Shown: one piece after another, positions 43,947-51,678 of the stretch
How the letters are laid out: the number at the start of each line of letters is the position of its first letter
Numbering within the stretch: position 1 is the first letter of the stretch
Assembly: GCA_947367855.1 (NCBI GenBank)
Contig: CANBFE010000005.1
Coordinates: 89,722-153,721 of the forward strand
DNA from: an uncultured Lachnospiraceae bacterium
Lineage (GTDB): Bacteria > Bacillota > Clostridia > Lachnospirales > Lachnospiraceae
Direction: 5' to 3'
Length of the DNA: 64,000 nucleotides
Program-made: the position numbers and the translations under genes
Notes under the pieces: model-generated
What the model was told of the DNA's origin: nothing
The model's database searches: none
What the model saw: the letters and a program-made list of their open reading frames with translations, nothing else

Positions 43947-45206
43947 ATGGTGCTTATGGATTCTATTCGTATTCAGGGGGGAATAGCCCTTCAGGGAAAA
44001 GTTCGCATACAAGGGTCGAAAAACGCTTCGCTGCCTGTACTGGCAGCCACTTTACTCGTGGGGGAGTGTTCTTTTATCAGGAACTGTCCCCGTATAGCGG
44101 ATGTACATTCCATGATCAGCCTGCTGAAGAGCCTTGGCTGCAGTGTGCGATGGCAGGAGACGGGCATTTTTGTGGATGCGTCAGGGATGAGAAAGGGGGA
44201 GATGCCCCGGGAGGCCGTGACGGGGATGCGTTCCTCTCTCTGTCTGCTTGGGGCTCTGATCGGCAGATACGGCGAAGTGGTAATGGAATACCCGGGAGGC
44301 TGTGTGATCGGAGAACGCCCCATCGATCTGCATCTGTGCGCCCTGAGGCAGATGGGGGTGGAGTTTACGGAGAAAGGGGATAGGCTCAGGGCAGTGGCAG
44401 ACGCTCTTCACGGAGCCTGCATCAGCCTGCCGTTCCCTTCCGTGGGTGCCACGGAGAATATCATTCTGGCAGGGGTGGCCGCAGAGGGGGACACCGTTCT
44501 GGAAGGGGCGGCCCGGGAGCCGGAAATCCGTACCCTGTGTCGGTTTCTGTGCTGCTGCGGGGCATGTATCGAGGGAGTCGGAAGCAGCCGTCTGGTGATC
44601 CGGGGCGGAAGTAGGCTTCGGGGAACGGACTTCTGCGTACCCACGGACAGGATTGTGGCGGGTACCTACCTGCTTGGCTGTATCGGTACGGGGGGAAGCG
44701 TTTTTCTGGAAAAAGCTCCGGCGGAGGAGATGGAGGCCGTATTGCTGGCAGCGGAACAGATGGGAGGCAGGGTATGCATTTCCGGAGACGGAATCTATGT
44801 ACAGGCGCCGGGGAGGCCTCTGCCGGTGAGACTGGTCACTGCGCCCCATCCCGGATTTCCCACGGATCTGCAGTCTGTGGTTCTGGCAGTGGAGACAAAG
44901 GGCTGCGGGGACAGCGGCATAGAGGAGACCATTTTTGAGAACAGGTTCCGTATCCTTGAGGATCTGGAAAGAATGGGAGCCTGTATAGAAAAAACTTCCT
45001 CCGGATGTGTGACGGTCAGGGGGAGGGAAACGCTGCATGGGGCAAGGGTCTGCGCCAGGGAGCTCAGGGGAGGTGCAGCCCTGGTGATTGCAGGCCTGAT
45101 GGCAGAGGGGGAGAGCATTGTGGAAGGCTATCCTTTTATATACAGAGGGTATGAGAATATCTGCAGGGATTTCAGAGAGTTAGGAGCGCGTGTGGCAAGT
45201 GTTTAA
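43947..45206 (+). CDS. murA: UDP-N-acetylglucosamine 1-carboxyvinyltransferase
   Basis: MurA performs the first committed peptidoglycan step, adding enolpyruvyl from PEP to UDP-GlcNAc. The N-terminus has the family KVRIQGSKNASLPVLAATLL with the catalytic Lys-Asn pair. The active-site loop EYPGGCVIGERPIDLHL keeps the Cys that fosfomycin alkylates. A second signature is HPGFPTDLQS. The 419-residue length is standard. It lies between ftsW and divIB where many bacteria carry murG/murC/murB; none of those is in this window. Its 3' end overlaps divIB by 17 bp. Confidence 0.96.
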   Translation: MVLMDSIRIQGGIALQGKVRIQGSKNASLPVLAATLLVGECSFIRNCPRIADVHSMISLLKSLGCSVRWQETGIFVDASGMRKGEMPREAVTGMRSSLCLLGALIGRYGEVVMEYPGGCVIGERPIDLHLCALRQMGVEFTEKGDRLRAVADALHGACISLPFPSVGATENIILAGVAAEGDTVLEGAAREPEIRTLCRFLCCCGACIEGVGSSRLVIRGGSRLRGTDFCVPTDRIVAGTYLLGCIGTGGSVFLEKAPAEEMEAVLLAAEQMGGRVCISGDGIYVQAPGRPLPVRLVTAPHPGFPTDLQSVVLAVETKGCGDSGIEETIFENRFRILEDLERMGACIEKTSSGCVTVRGRETLHGARVCARELRGGAALVIAGLMAEGESIVEGYPFIYRGYENICRDFRELGARVASV

Positions 45207-45927
45207 AGGCAAAAGAGTATGGTGGGCGGCAGTGGGCGCAGGTCTGCTGCTGACCGTTGCGCTGGGGGTGGCCGGCTATGTAAAAAATACCTATACAATC
45301 CGGACAGTCTATGTGGAAGGAAATGTACACTACACGGAGGAAGAAATAAAATCCATTGTCATGGACGGACTGCTTGGGGATAATTCCCTCTATCTTTCCC
45401 TGAAATACAAGAACAGGGGCATAGAGGGGGTTCCCTTTGTGGATGTGATGGATGTGGATATCCTGTCCCCGGACACTGTTAAAATCATCGTGTATGAAAA
45501 GACACTGACAGGCTGTGTGCGGTATCTGGACAGCTATATCTATTTTGACAGGGACGGCTATGTGGTGGAAAGCTCAAGCGTCAGGACGGTGGGGGTGCCC
45601 CAGATCATGGGGCTGCAGTTTGACCACATTGTAAAAGGGGAGATCCTTCCTGTGAAGGACAGCGAAATCTTCAACAGCATATTGAACATCACCAGGCTTC
45701 TGCAGAAATACAGCCTGACGGCAGAGAGGATTTATTTTAACGGTTCAGGGGAAATCACCATGTATTTCGGAGAAGTAAGGGTTGCCCTGGGAAATGACCC
45801 GGCTACCCTGGAGGACAAGCTTACGCTGCTTCCGAAGTTTCTGACAGAGATAGGGGACAAAAAAGGGACGCTTCAGATGCAGGCTTATGATGAAGACAGT
45901 GGAAAATATACATTTAAACCGGAATGA
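45190..45927 (+). CDS. divIB: Cell division protein FtsQ/DivIB
   Basis: A bitopic protein of 245 residues: a short cytoplasmic start (WQVFKGKRVWWAAV), a single helix to about residue 29, then an extracellular POTRA domain (IRTVYVEGNVHYTEEEIKSI) and a beta domain. FtsQ/DivIB links early and late division proteins. The GTG start at 45190 lies inside murA and just after TAGGAG. Sequence identity in this family is low, so the position before ftsZ supports the call. A new promoter lies after it. Confidence 0.9.
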   Translation: MWQVFKGKRVWWAAVGAGLLLTVALGVAGYVKNTYTIRTVYVEGNVHYTEEEIKSIVMDGLLGDNSLYLSLKYKNRGIEGVPFVDVMDVDILSPDTVKIIVYEKTLTGCVRYLDSYIYFDRDGYVVESSSVRTVGVPQIMGLQFDHIVKGEILPVKDSEIFNSILNITRLLQKYSLTAERIYFNGSGEITMYFGEVRVALGNDPATLEDKLTLLPKFLTEIGDKKGTLQMQAYDEDSGKYTFKPE

Positions 45928-45949
45928 TCATATTTTTTTAAGAAAATGG

Positions 45950-45978
45950 TTGATAAATTTGGAAAATGATTATATGAT
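45950..45978 (+). promoter_or_regulatory. ftsZ promoter
   Basis: TTGATA (45950-45955) and TATGAT (45973-45978) are separated by 17 bp and lie 45 nt before the ftsZ start. This would let ftsZ be made independently of the long dcw message. Confidence 0.65.
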
Positions 45979-46022
45979 AGTAGGTGTGATTTGGAGTGAA
46001 GTTGAAAAAGGAGGAAATACCC

Positions 46023-47195
46023 TTGCTTGAAATTAAGACAAACGATGCTGAATCTGCGGCCAAGATCATCGTGGTCGGTGTTGGTGGTGCAGGCAATAAT
46101 GCTGTGAATAGAATGATTGACGAACAGATCGAAGGTGTTGAATTTATCGGGGTTAATACGGATAAACAGGCACTGCAGCTCTGCAAGGCTCCTGTACTGC
46201 TGCAGATCGGGGAGAAGCTGACCAAGGGACTGGGGGCAGGCGCGAAGCCGGAGATCGGCGAGAAGGCTGCCCAGGAGAGCGCAGAGGAGATCAGCGCCGC
46301 CTTAAAGGGGGCGGACATGGTCTTTGTCACCTGCGGTATGGGAGGCGGCACGGGAACCGGTGCTGCTCCTGTTGTGGCAGAGCTGGCAAAGGATATGGGT
46401 ATTCTCACAGTGGGAGTGGTCACCAAGCCTTTCCGGTTTGAGGCAAGGACCCGCATGACCAATGCCCTGGGGGGGATAGAGCGCATCAAGGAGCATGTGG
46501 ATACCCTGATTGTGATTCCCAATGATAAGCTTCTGGAGATTGTGGACAGGCGTACCACCATGCCGGAGGCATTGAAAAAGGCGGATGAAGTGCTCCAGCA
46601 GGCGGTTCAGGGCATCACTGACCTGATCAACAGGCCTGCCATCATCAATCTGGACTTTGCGGATATTCAGACGGTTATGAAGGACAAGGGTATTGCCCAT
46701 ATCGGCATCGGAGAAGGCAAGGGAGATGACAAGGCGCTTGCCGCTGTGAAGATGGCGGTGGAGAGTCCCCTGCTTGAGACCACCATTGACGGCGCCACGG
46801 ATGTCATTATCAATATATCCGGTGATATTACCCTGCCTGACGCAAGCGATGCGGCAGACTTTGTCCAGGGCCTGACAGGAGAGGATATCAATATCATATT
46901 CGGCGCCATGTATGACGAGACCAAGACAGACAGCTGTACTGTCACGGTGATTGCCACAGGCCTGGAGGACAAGATCGGTTCCGGCCAGATGCAGTCCAGG
47001 TTCGGGGCAGGAAGCATATACAGGCAGCCCTCCACACATATTGCGTCCAGTTCCCTGAAGGGGCTGAACACACAGCCTGTCAAGGCGGAGAGCGCCCAGC
47101 CGGCGACGGCTCCGGGGATTCACAAGCCTGTGGACATCCGCAGTTCCGTGGAAGAGAAGACCCTTAAGATTCCCGATTTCCTCCAGAGAAAATAA
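46023..47195 (+). CDS. ftsZ: Cell division protein FtsZ
   Basis: FtsZ is the tubulin-like GTPase that forms the division ring. Motifs present are IIVVGVGGAGNNAVNRM, the tubulin signature GGGTGTGAAPV near residue 105, and the polymer contact loop NLDFADIQTVM. The C-terminal peptide KIPDFLQRK, which binds FtsA/SepF-type partners, is intact after a linker of about 60 residues. TTG 46023 was chosen over an upstream GTG because it yields MLEIKT and lies 8 nt from AAAGGAGG. A promoter and a terminator bracket the gene. Confidence 0.97.
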   Translation: MLEIKTNDAESAAKIIVVGVGGAGNNAVNRMIDEQIEGVEFIGVNTDKQALQLCKAPVLLQIGEKLTKGLGAGAKPEIGEKAAQESAEEISAALKGADMVFVTCGMGGGTGTGAAPVVAELAKDMGILTVGVVTKPFRFEARTRMTNALGGIERIKEHVDTLIVIPNDKLLEIVDRRTTMPEALKKADEVLQQAVQGITDLINRPAIINLDFADIQTVMKDKGIAHIGIGEGKGDDKALAAVKMAVESPLLETTIDGATDVIINISGDITLPDASDAADFVQGLTGEDINIIFGAMYDETKTDSCTVTVIATGLEDKIGSGQMQSRFGAGSIYRQPSTHIASSSLKGLNTQPVKAESAQPATAPGIHKPVDIRSSVEEKTLKIPDFLQRK

Positions 47196-47213
47196 ATAAA
47201 ATGACCTGTAAGG

Positions 47214-47240
47214 ACCGTCCGGTTTTCCGGACGGTTTTTT
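47214..47240 (+). terminator. Rho-independent terminator after ftsZ
   Basis: ACCGTCCGG/CCGGACGGT with a TTTT loop is followed by six T residues. The T-run merges into the candidate Spo0A box of the next promoter. Confidence 0.92.
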
Positions 47241-47304
47241 GTCGAAAACTTCTTGGGATTCATCCCTTCCTTTGACAAATTCCTGAGTGCTGTCCCTTTA
47301 TAAT
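47240..47304 (+). promoter_or_regulatory. spoIIG-type promoter with Spo0A boxes and 21-bp spacer
   Basis: TGTCGAA (47240-47246) is a perfect 0A box. TTTGACA (47271-47277), the complement of TGTCAAA, is a reversed 0A-like box that overlaps the -35 TTGACA. The -10 TATAAT is at 47299-47304, giving a 21-bp spacer, which is too long for ordinary sigma-A promoters. A long spacer with an 0A box over the -35 is the known hallmark of the Spo0A-activated spoIIG promoter. Confidence 0.78.
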
Positions 47305-47326
47305 GATTGTGAAAAGGATGATGCCA

Positions 47327-48211
47327 ATGCATTATGAATTATATGTAGACAGCCTGTTCTTAATTAATTTCATTATGAATCTCTATCTGCTGATGCTTGT
47401 GAACCGGACCACATTCCGGGCGGCCGGGCCCTGGAGGATACTTGCAGGAGCGGCCGTGGGCGCCGTGTGCTTTTTGCTTCCCCTTCTGCTGGAAGGGCCG
47501 GCGGCAGTGAAGCTTTTTGCCGGAATCGCTGTGGGAACTGTGGGGATGCTCTGTATTACGTTTCCCGTGAAGGGCCTGAGAATGTTTCTGAAGCTGCTGG
47601 AGAGGCTGGTCCTGTACTCTTTCGGAACGGGAGGAGCCATGCTCTTTCTGATCAGATGCTTTCCGGGTATCAGGGGATACCTGACCGGGGTGTTGGGCAT
47701 ACTGGGCATGGGAGGGATCCTTTACCTGCTGTTTCAAAGGACCGGATGGGGAAGGAATCCGGAGCACAACACCTGCGCGGCCGTGCTGTCAAAGGACGGG
47801 AAGCAGATGATGGCGAGGGCGCTTATCGATTCGGGAAACAGCCTTGTGGAGCCGGTGAGCGGCAGGCCTGTGTGTATTGTGGACAGAGCGCTTTTTGACA
47901 GCCTCTGGGGAAGCGGAGGGAAGGGCTTCCGGGTAATCCCCTACCACAGTATCGGCAGGCGGAAAGGCATTTTGCCCGGATACCTGCTGCCGGGGCTGCA
48001 GCTGGAGATGGAGGATATGAAATATGTCTTTACCGATGTATACATTGCCGTCAGCGAGGAAATGATTTCAGGAACAGGAGATACAGGCGCGGAATCCGTG
48101 AATATGATAATAAACCCCGGAATCTTTACGGAGAAAGGGGGCCGCAGAAGGCGGCAGAATGAGAGGCATAATGATTCTGAAAGTGATAATACCGGGCAGG
48201 ATGCAGTTTAA
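47327..48211 (+). CDS. spoIIGA: Sigma-E processing peptidase SpoIIGA
   Basis: SpoIIGA is a membrane aspartic protease of the mother-cell side that cleaves the pro-peptide of SigE in response to forespore SpoIIR. The N-terminal half has about five hydrophobic helices (YVDSLFLINFIMNLYLLML). The C-terminal half is the protease domain with ALIDSGNSLVEPVSGRPVCI, where DSGN carries the catalytic Asp. The start at ATG 47327 is needed because earlier ATGs (47303) lie inside the promoter. AAAGG is 10 nt upstream. sigE overlaps its last 41 bp. Confidence 0.93.
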   Translation: MHYELYVDSLFLINFIMNLYLLMLVNRTTFRAAGPWRILAGAAVGAVCFLLPLLLEGPAAVKLFAGIAVGTVGMLCITFPVKGLRMFLKLLERLVLYSFGTGGAMLFLIRCFPGIRGYLTGVLGILGMGGILYLLFQRTGWGRNPEHNTCAAVLSKDGKQMMARALIDSGNSLVEPVSGRPVCIVDRALFDSLWGSGGKGFRVIPYHSIGRRKGILPGYLLPGLQLEMEDMKYVFTDVYIAVSEEMISGTGDTGAESVNMIINPGIFTEKGGRRRRQNERHNDSESDNTGQDAV

Positions 48212-48908
48212 AATGATTCGGAGGGAAAACCTGCTCCTCCGCAAAAAGGGAGATATCCATTACATAGGAGGAGCGGAAGTACTTCCTCCGCCTCTGGAGG
48301 TGGAGAAGGAAAGCCAGGTTATAGGGGATCTGGGTACGGAATATGACGATGAGGCCAAGGCCACGCTTATTGAGCATAATCTCCGTCTGGTGGTGTACAT
48401 AGCCAAGAAGTTTGACAATACCGGGGTGGGAGTGGAGGATCTGATTTCCATAGGCACCATAGGGCTGATCAAATCCATCAATACATTTAAGCCGGACAAG
48501 AATATCAAGCTGGCTACCTATGCCTCCAGATGCATCGAAAACGAGATCCTGATGTACCTGCGCAGGAACAACAAGACCAGGCTGGAGGTGTCCATAGATG
48601 AACCGCTGAATGTGGACTGGGACGGAAACGAGCTGCTGCTGTCGGACATTCTGGGGACGGAAGAGGATGTGATATACCGTGATATCGAAAACGAGGTGGA
48701 ACGCAAGCTGCTTCTGGGAGCCATCAGCAAGCTCTCCGAGCGGGAGAAGAAGATCATCAACCTGCGATTTGGCCTGGGAACAAGGGACGGCCAGGAAATG
48801 ACGCAGAAGGAAGTGGCCTCACTTCTGGGAATATCCCAGTCATACATATCCAGGCTGGAAAAAAAGATCATGCGCCAGCTGAAAAAAGAGATGAGCAGCA
48901 ATATTTAG
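48171..48908 (+). CDS. sigE: RNA polymerase sporulation sigma factor SigE (pro-sigma-E)
   Basis: SigE directs early mother-cell transcription during sporulation. About 32 residues precede the characteristic IHYIGGAEVLPPPL; this is the basic pro-sequence removed by SpoIIGA. Region 2 (LVVYIAKKF, DLISIGTIGLIKSI, LATYASRCIENEILMYLRR) and region 4 (EVASLLGISQSYISRLEKKI) are complete. ATG 48171 gives the family-sized pro-peptide; ATG 48159 or 48201 are possible. It overlaps the spoIIGA 3' end and shares its promoter. No terminator hairpin was seen directly after it. Confidence 0.96.
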   Translation: MILKVIIPGRMQFKMIRRENLLLRKKGDIHYIGGAEVLPPPLEVEKESQVIGDLGTEYDDEAKATLIEHNLRLVVYIAKKFDNTGVGVEDLISIGTIGLIKSINTFKPDKNIKLATYASRCIENEILMYLRRNNKTRLEVSIDEPLNVDWDGNELLLSDILGTEEDVIYRDIENEVERKLLLGAISKLSEREKKIINLRFGLGTRDGQEMTQKEVASLLGISQSYISRLEKKIMRQLKKEMSSNI

Positions 48909-48911
48909 TCT

Positions 48912-48981
48912 TTGCAAGAGGAAAAAAATGGAGTATAATAAAAACTGTCATCTGCAGGAGCGCCGAACGGGTTCCTGCAGA
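48912..48981 (+). promoter_or_regulatory. Promoter with a 5'-end hairpin for the small unknown gene
   Basis: TTGCAA (48912-48917) and TATAAT (48934-48939) are 16 bp apart. The message would begin near 48946 and almost at once form the perfect 9-bp stem TCTGCAGGA/TCCTGCAGA (48951-48959 and 48973-48981). No T-run follows, so it is not a terminator; 5' hairpins can stabilise mRNA. Confidence 0.55.
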
Positions 48982-49013
48982 CGGACCCAAATGAGATAAG
49001 ACTGGTAAATAAC

Positions 49014-49310
49014 GTGATACAACGAGCAGATATATTATCAATAGAATTTTTGAAGAAGACAGAGTTTACAGGCTGCCATCAGGGAATGCGCTACCGTCTG
49101 GAGGGCGTTTCCCAGGATGGGGGAGAGAAAAAACTGCGCTGCACAGTGTGGCCGGAACCGTTTAATTTTTACGTGACATCAGAGGAAGAAAAAGAGACTG
49201 CAGATTTTGAATTCGGGGAAGACGGTATAACGGAAGCTGTTGCATGGATGAACGGCAGACTGTCCGGGGAAAAGGACAGGTGGGGACATGCAGGTGAAAA
49301 CTGGGATTGA
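49014..49310 (+). CDS. Small conserved-looking protein of unknown function
   Basis: I do not recognise a named family. The 98-residue acidic protein has no signal peptide, helix or cysteine motif. A compact segment, GMRYRLEGVSQ and CTVWPEPFNFYVTSEEEKE, followed by AVAWMNGRL looks like a small alpha/beta domain, with WPEPFNF as the most distinctive motif. The only start in frame near the promoter is GTG 49014, without a strong ribosome site, so the exact start is uncertain. It lies in the sporulation region between sigE and a VanZ-like gene. Confidence 0.6.
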   Translation: MIQRADILSIEFLKKTEFTGCHQGMRYRLEGVSQDGGEKKLRCTVWPEPFNFYVTSEEEKETADFEFGEDGITEAVAWMNGRLSGEKDRWGHAGENWD

Positions 49311-49369
49311 GTCAGGAGATTTGCCGGACAGCAGTGATACTCCCGTAGGTTTCTGCGGAGAATAATAAT

Positions 49370-49891
49370 ATGTTAAAATATATATATCGGGATTTATTAT
49401 CCATGGTGAAGTTCCTTCCCGGCGGCATGGTGATGGGAGCATTTTTTTCTGTAACCTTTTTTTGGGCTGCAGGCAGGCTGCGAAGGGGAAAGGAACGGGT
49501 GTCGGTTTTTTCCGGGGCCGCTTTCTGGATTTATGTTTCCGTGATGCTGATCATTACCTTTTTTTCCAGGGAAAGCAGCGGAAGACAGAGACTGGATCTG
49601 GAATTATTTTCCACCTGGGGGATCAATGACAGGAACAATGCCTTTGTGGTGGAAAATGTGCTCCTGTTTATTCCGTATGGTTTTCTGGGAGCCTGGGCAT
49701 TCCGGCCGCTGCGGCGTCTTTTGCGCTGCGTGTTTCTGGGATTTATGACAAGCCTGGCCATTGAGACCCTCCAGCTGGTGACAAGGAGGGGGTATTTTCA
49801 GATCGATGATATCCTGACCAATACGCTGGGGGCTCTCATAGGGTATCTGTTTTTCCGTATTCTGTTTTTTAAAAAACCGGGCCGTGACTGA
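49370..49891 (+). CDS. VanZ-like family membrane protein
   Basis: The protein has 173 residues with four or five hydrophobic helices. The VanZ-like signature is NVLLFIPYGFLGAWAF followed by SLAIETLQLVTRRGYFQIDDILTNTLGALIGY, which is the most conserved part of the family. VanZ itself gives low teicoplanin resistance; most homologues have no known function. GGAG is 9 nt before the ATG. It converges on sigG with 46 bp between stops and no clear terminator. Confidence 0.9.
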   Translation: MLKYIYRDLLSMVKFLPGGMVMGAFFSVTFFWAAGRLRRGKERVSVFSGAAFWIYVSVMLIITFFSRESSGRQRLDLELFSTWGINDRNNAFVVENVLLFIPYGFLGAWAFRPLRRLLRCVFLGFMTSLAIETLQLVTRRGYFQIDDILTNTLGALIGYLFFRILFFKKPGRD

Positions 49892-49937
49892 AATGTCTCC
49901 GGGGAAGCATTGGCAGGGAGACCTGTGGCTGCCGGAT

Positions 49938-50717
49938 TCAGGCTGACAGATAGGTGCGCATGGTGCGAAGGGCATTTTTTTCCAGACGGGAGACCTGGGC
50001 CTGGGAGATGCCGATGGATTCCGCCACCTCCATCTGGGTTTTGCCTTCGAAGAACCGCAGGGAGATGATTTCATGCTCCCTGGAATTCAGGCGTTTCATG
50101 GCCTCGCTGAGGGAGATGTTTTCCACCCAGGTTTCCTCCTTGTTTTTCTTGTCGCTGATCTGGTCCATGACATAGAGAGTGTCTCCTCCGTCCGTGACGA
50201 TGGGTTCATAGAGGCTCATGGGATTCTGTATGGCGTCCAGCGCGTAGGCTATATCTTCTTTGGAGATGCCGATTTCCGAGGCGATTTCTTCCATGGAAGG
50301 TTCTTTCAGGTTTTTCCTGGTGAGGGCATCCCGTGCATAGATGGCCTTGTAGGCGGTGTCCTTCAGGGAGCGTGAGACGCGCAGACTGCTGTTATCCCTG
50401 AGGAAGCGGCGGATTTCCCCTATGATCATGGGGACTGCATAGGTGGAGAATTTGACATTCAGCGAGGTGTCAAAATTGTCGATTGCCTTGATGAGGCCTA
50501 TACAGCCGATCTGGAAGAGGTCATCCACATTTTCATTGCTGGAGGCGAAGCGCTTGATGACGCTTAAGACCAGGCGCAGATTTCCCTCAATATACGCTTC
50601 CCGCGCCCTTGTGTCCCCGGCTTCGATCTGCCGGAAAAGGGCTTCTTTTTCTTCTGCCTTCAGCAGGGGAAGCTTTGCTGTATTGACTCCGCAGATTTCT
50701 ACTTTTCCCTGTGTCAT
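49938..50717 (-). CDS. sigG: RNA polymerase sporulation sigma factor SigG
   Basis: SigG is the late forespore sigma factor. The protein begins with the SigG-specific VEICGVNTAKLPLL, a segment contacted by anti-sigma factors. Region 2 (GNLRLVLSVIKRF, DDLFQIGCIGLIKAIDNF, KFSTYAVPMIIGEIRRFLR), region 3 and region 4 (AESIGISQAQVSRLEKNAL) are complete in 259 residues. It lies downstream of spoIIGA-sigE as in Bacillus, but here it is inverted and separated by two small genes. Its upstream region has a sigma-F/G-type promoter, consistent with autoregulation. Confidence 0.96.
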   Translation of the reverse strand: MTQGKVEICGVNTAKLPLLKAEEKEALFRQIEAGDTRAREAYIEGNLRLVLSVIKRFASSNENVDDLFQIGCIGLIKAIDNFDTSLNVKFSTYAVPMIIGEIRRFLRDNSSLRVSRSLKDTAYKAIYARDALTRKNLKEPSMEEIASEIGISKEDIAYALDAIQNPMSLYEPIVTDGGDTLYVMDQISDKKNKEETWVENISLSEAMKRLNSREHEIISLRFFEGKTQMEVAESIGISQAQVSRLEKNALRTMRTYLSA

Positions 50718-50763
50718 ATCCTTCCTCGTTTCTGCACGGGTTACGTGCGTTGAATTATAGTGG

Positions 50764-50792
50764 TAGTATGTGCCCGAAGAGGAAAAATATTC
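50764..50792 (-). promoter_or_regulatory. Sigma-F/G-type promoter of sigG
   Basis: On the minus strand GAATA (50792-50788) and CATACTA (50770-50764) are separated by 17 bp. These fit the known sigma-G pattern, gnATr and cAtnnTA with an 18-bp spacer. The start lies about 35 nt upstream of the sigG ATG. Confidence 0.55.
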
Positions 50793-50886
50793 ACATGGAT
50801 TTTCCCGTGAGGACAGGCTGTTTTTGGTCTCATTTTCCGGAAAACAGCATATTTCTAATAATAAACAGGAGATCCGGGGGATTTTT

Positions 50887-51120
50887 ATGCTTTATTCGGA
50901 GTTGAAAAATAAAGATGTGATCAATATGAAGGACTGCAGGAAGCTGGGGAGGGTATGCGACCTGGAGTTTGATCCCTGCAGCGGCTGTATCTGCAAGATC
51001 ATGGTGCCCGGCTGCAGCAGGATTCTGGGGTTTTTAAACTGTGAACCCAATATTGTAATTCCCTTCAACAATATCAAACAGATCGGTCCGGACATTATTC
51101 TCGTTGACATTCGCTGCTGA
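50887..51120 (+). CDS. YlmC/YmxH-family PRC-barrel sporulation protein
   Basis: The 77-residue protein starts MLYSELKNKDVINMKDC and continues RKLGRVCDLEFDPCSGCICKI and VIPFNNIKQIGPDIILVDI, the pattern of the YlmC/YmxH family, a small beta barrel often found next to sporulation or nrdR genes. Three or four Cys in the centre are unusual for the family. Its role is not known. ATG 50887 was chosen because homology begins there; a longer frame from 50770 overlaps the sigG promoter. nrdR follows 37 bp downstream, so the two are probably cotranscribed. Confidence 0.85.
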   Translation: MLYSELKNKDVINMKDCRKLGRVCDLEFDPCSGCICKIMVPGCSRILGFLNCEPNIVIPFNNIKQIGPDIILVDIRC

Positions 51121-51157
51121 ATATGTTACGTTAAACAGGAAGAAAAGGAGAAAACAT

Positions 51158-51607
51158 ATGAAATGTCCTTATTGCAGTCATGAAAATACGAGAGTGATCG
51201 ATTCCAGGCCCACAGAGGATGACAGTTCCATCCGCCGCAGGAGGGCCTGCGATGAGTGCGGGAAACGTTTTACCACTTACGAGAAGATTGAGAGTATTCC
51301 GCTGATTATCATTAAGAAGGACAATAACAGGGAGGCGTATGAGCGCGCCAAGGTGGAGGGCGGGCTGTTCCGGGCCTGCCACAAGCGGCCTGTGAGCGCA
51401 AGGCAGATTACGAATCTGGTGGATGAGGTGGAAAACGAGATTTTTGGCAGGGCGGAGAAGGAAATTTCCAGCCAGATCATCGGGGAGATTCTGATGAACA
51501 GGCTCAAGGACCTGGACGCTGTGGCCTATGTGCGCTTTGCCTCGGTATACCGGGAATTTAAGGATGTGAATACCTTTGTGGATGAGCTGAAAAAGCTTTT
51601 GGAATGA
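51158..51607 (+). CDS. nrdR: Transcriptional repressor of ribonucleotide reductase genes
   Basis: NrdR senses ATP/dATP and represses nrd genes. The N-terminal zinc ribbon has KCPYCSHENTRVIDSR and ACDECGKRFTTYE, four Cys in two CxxC pairs. An ATP-cone spans residues 49-139, with PLIIIKKDNNREAYERAKVE and RFASVYREFKDVNTF. The length of 149 is standard. AAAAGGAG is 7 nt before ATG 51158. Its likely targets, the boxes before nrdDG at 608-653, lie about 50 kb away on the same strand. Confidence 0.97.
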   Translation: MKCPYCSHENTRVIDSRPTEDDSSIRRRRACDECGKRFTTYEKIESIPLIIIKKDNNREAYERAKVEGGLFRACHKRPVSARQITNLVDEVENEIFGRAEKEISSQIIGEILMNRLKDLDAVAYVRFASVYREFKDVNTFVDELKKLLE

Positions 51608-51615
51608 AATGTGAT

Positions 51616-51660
51616 AAAGCCGTCGTATCCGGGACCCGGGGTCCTGGACAGGGCGGCTTT
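51616..51660. terminator. Hairpin between convergent nrdR and spoVB-like genes
   Basis: AAAGCCG/CGGCTTT (51616-51622 and 51654-51660) encloses a second paired segment TCCGGGA/TCCTGGA. It could stop transcription from both sides; the flanking T-tract is short on both strands. Confidence 0.6.
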
Positions 51661-51678
51661 GCTGTGTCCTGCGGCGCG

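Noticed and set aside
49892..49937. Terminator between VanZ-like gene and sigG
   Set aside because: GTCTCC/GGAGAC pair with a 16-nt loop and no T-run; too weak to call.
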